Shown here one piece after another: positions 13,925-15,043 of a stretch of DNA of 15,043 nucleotides. The notes beneath the pieces were generated by a model. It had not been told where the DNA came from, did no database searches, and saw only the letters and a program-made list of their open reading frames with translations. The stretch covers positions 1 to 15,043 of the forward strand of contig JBPCTD010000037.1 in assembly GCA_051006515.1 (NCBI GenBank). Direction: 5' to 3'. Origin of the DNA: ZLKRG08 sp051006515. Its GTDB lineage: Bacteria; Actinomycetota; Actinomycetes; Nanopelagicales; Nanopelagicaceae. A program made the position numbers and the translations under genes. Within the stretch, counting starts at the first letter, position 1; every line of letters begins with the position of its first letter.

Positions 13925-15043
13925 TTAAGCTGTTTCAGTCTCTCGAAGTCTTTGAGAGATCACTTCAGTTACACCGTCGCCACGCATAGTTACACCATAC
14001 AAAGCATCGGCTACTTCCATGGTGCGCTTTTGGTGGGTAATGATGATTAACTGTGAATTGGTGCGTAAATCTTCAAGTACGCCAAGTAAGCGTTGCAAGT
14101 TAACATCATCAAGCGCTGCTTCAACTTCGTCCAGAATATAGAACGGGCTAGGGCGAGATTTAAAGATCGCTACTAACATCGCAACAACGGTAAGTGATTT
14201 CTCGCCACCAGATAGCAATGACAGGCGCTTCACGCGCTTTCCAGGCGGGCGAGCTTCAATATCTACGCCAGTAGTCAATAGATCATCTGGGTTGGTGAGA
14301 ATCAAGCGACCATCTCCACCTGGGAACAATCTCTCAAAGATGTCTTTGAAGTGTTTTGCGGTCTCTTCGTAAGCTTCAATAAATATCGCTTGAACACGAT
14401 CATCAACTTCTTTGACGATATCAAGCAAATCTTTCTTAGTGCGTTTTAAATCTTCTAGCTGCTCAGTTAAGAATTTTAAGCGTTCTTCAACTGAGTTATA
14501 TTCCTCAAGCGCCAACGGATTGATCTTGCCCAATAAATTCAGCGCTTTTTCAGTTTGCGCTAAACGCTTCTCTTGCTGGTCACGTCGATAAGGAACGTGT
14601 TCTCCTTCAATAATCCGACCATCTTCAGTTTCAATGAATGTTGGTACATCACGATGTGGACCATATTCATTTTGGAGTGTTTCGACATCAACTCCAAATT
14701 CTTCTAACGCTTTCTGTGCTAACGCTTCGATGCGAAGACGCTGTTCGCTACGTGCCAATTCATCACGATGCACGCTTGAAGTTAGTTGTTCAAGTTCATG
14801 CGTCAATTCGCGGTTTCTAGTGCGCACCGCCAAAGTTTCGCCTTCGCGCTGCTGTTTTGATTCTTCAAGTCGTGATCTTTCGGCGCCAGCTTTTGCAATA
14901 GAGCGTTCAATATGTACCAAAGTTTCATAAGCCGCTTCTCCGATTGCCTGAGAAATTACGGCTGCCTTTGCGCGGTTAGCTCTGCGAGCTATTGCATTCT
15001 CATTGGCTACACGCTCTGCCAGCGCTGCGGCTTCTAGACTTGC
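13925..15043 (-). CDS. smc: Chromosome segregation protein SMC, C-terminal part (5' end outside window)
   Basis: SMC is the ATPase of the condensin-like complex that compacts and segregates the chromosome. The frame is open to the window edge, giving 372 residues of the C-terminal portion. The upstream section is charged coiled coil (arm). The head domain follows, with the ABC signature LSGGEKS (277-283 of the fragment), Walker B FYILDEVEAALD (301-312) and a TRxxGVTEV-like C-terminus. GKINPLALEEY (172-182 of the fragment) is a conserved SMC stretch before the head. The TTG at 14920 is internal, not a start. It lies 6 nt upstream of ftsY in the same frame, the usual smc-ftsY pairing. Confidence 0.95.
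   Translation of the reverse strand, partial: ASLEAAALAERVANENAIARRANRAKAAVISQAIGEAAYETLVHIERSIAKAGAERSRLEESKQQREGETLAVRTRNRELTHELEQLTSSVHRDELARSEQRLRIEALAQKALEEFGVDVETLQNEYGPHRDVPTFIETEDGRIIEGEHVPYRRDQQEKRLAQTEKALNLLGKINPLALEEYNSVEERLKFLTEQLEDLKRTKKDLLDIVKEVDDRVQAIFIEAYEETAKHFKDIFERLFPGGDGRLILTNPDDLLTTGVDIEARPPGKRVKRLSLLSGGEKSLTVVAMLVAIFKSRPSPFYILDEVEAALDDVNLQRLLGVLEDLRTNSQLIIITHQKRTMEVADALYGVTMRGDGVTEVISQRLRETETA

Noticed and set aside
14634..14930. 98-codon plus-strand open frame opposite smc
   Set aside because: It is a shadow of SMC coiled-coil coding; Ser/Cys/Arg-rich composition is typical of antisense frames.

Overview
The window reads as a chromosomal segment of a moderately low-GC actinomycete (roughly mid-40s % GC by eye). 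The minus-strand order smc - ftsY - amt - glnB - ffh - rpsP - khpA - rimM - trmD is the classic actinobacterial arrangement. S16 carries the long Ala/Glu-rich tail usual in that phylum. Compact spacing, many 1-5 nt junctions, AT-leaning codons and shortened or missing members (no glnD, a minimal FtsY) suggest a streamlined lineage, such as the freshwater acI/Nanopelagicales actinobacteria. That placement is inference; no marker was searched.

Bases 73-6573 (+ strand) hold an uptake-and-activation operon. A highly expressed HAAT-type (branched-chain amino acid family) substrate-binding protein, livK, is closed by a strong intrinsic terminator. It is followed by livG, livF, livH, livM and acetoacetyl-CoA synthetase, all joined by 1-4 nt stop/start overlaps. 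The ligase being translationally fused to the transporter genes is the most suggestive functional clue here: either leucine uptake plus recovery of its catabolite acetoacetate, or direct import and CoA activation of a small carboxylate.

Bases 6565-7788 (- strand) hold a 4-hydroxybutyrate/acetate-type CoA-transferase. Its 3' end overlaps the ligase stop tail-to-tail, and it sits only 5 nt after trmD, where actinobacteria normally have rplS. The acyl-CoA and transport block therefore appears to have been placed at the rimM-trmD-rplS junction.

Bases 7794-9750 (- strand) are the ribosome assembly / tRNA modification operon rpsP-khpA-rimM-trmD. Only rpsP has a clear Shine-Dalgarno; the downstream genes look translationally coupled, and the rimM start codon lies in the loop of a perfect 9-bp hairpin. 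Bases 9900-15043 (- strand) carry ffh (SRP GTPase), glnB and amt (ammonium uptake and its PII regulator), ftsY (SRP receptor) and the 3' part of smc. The two SRP GTPases thus flank the nitrogen module. I found no mobile elements, CRISPR arrays, tRNA or rRNA genes. The novelty here lies in arrangement, gene loss and local RNA structure rather than in a wholly unknown gene family.
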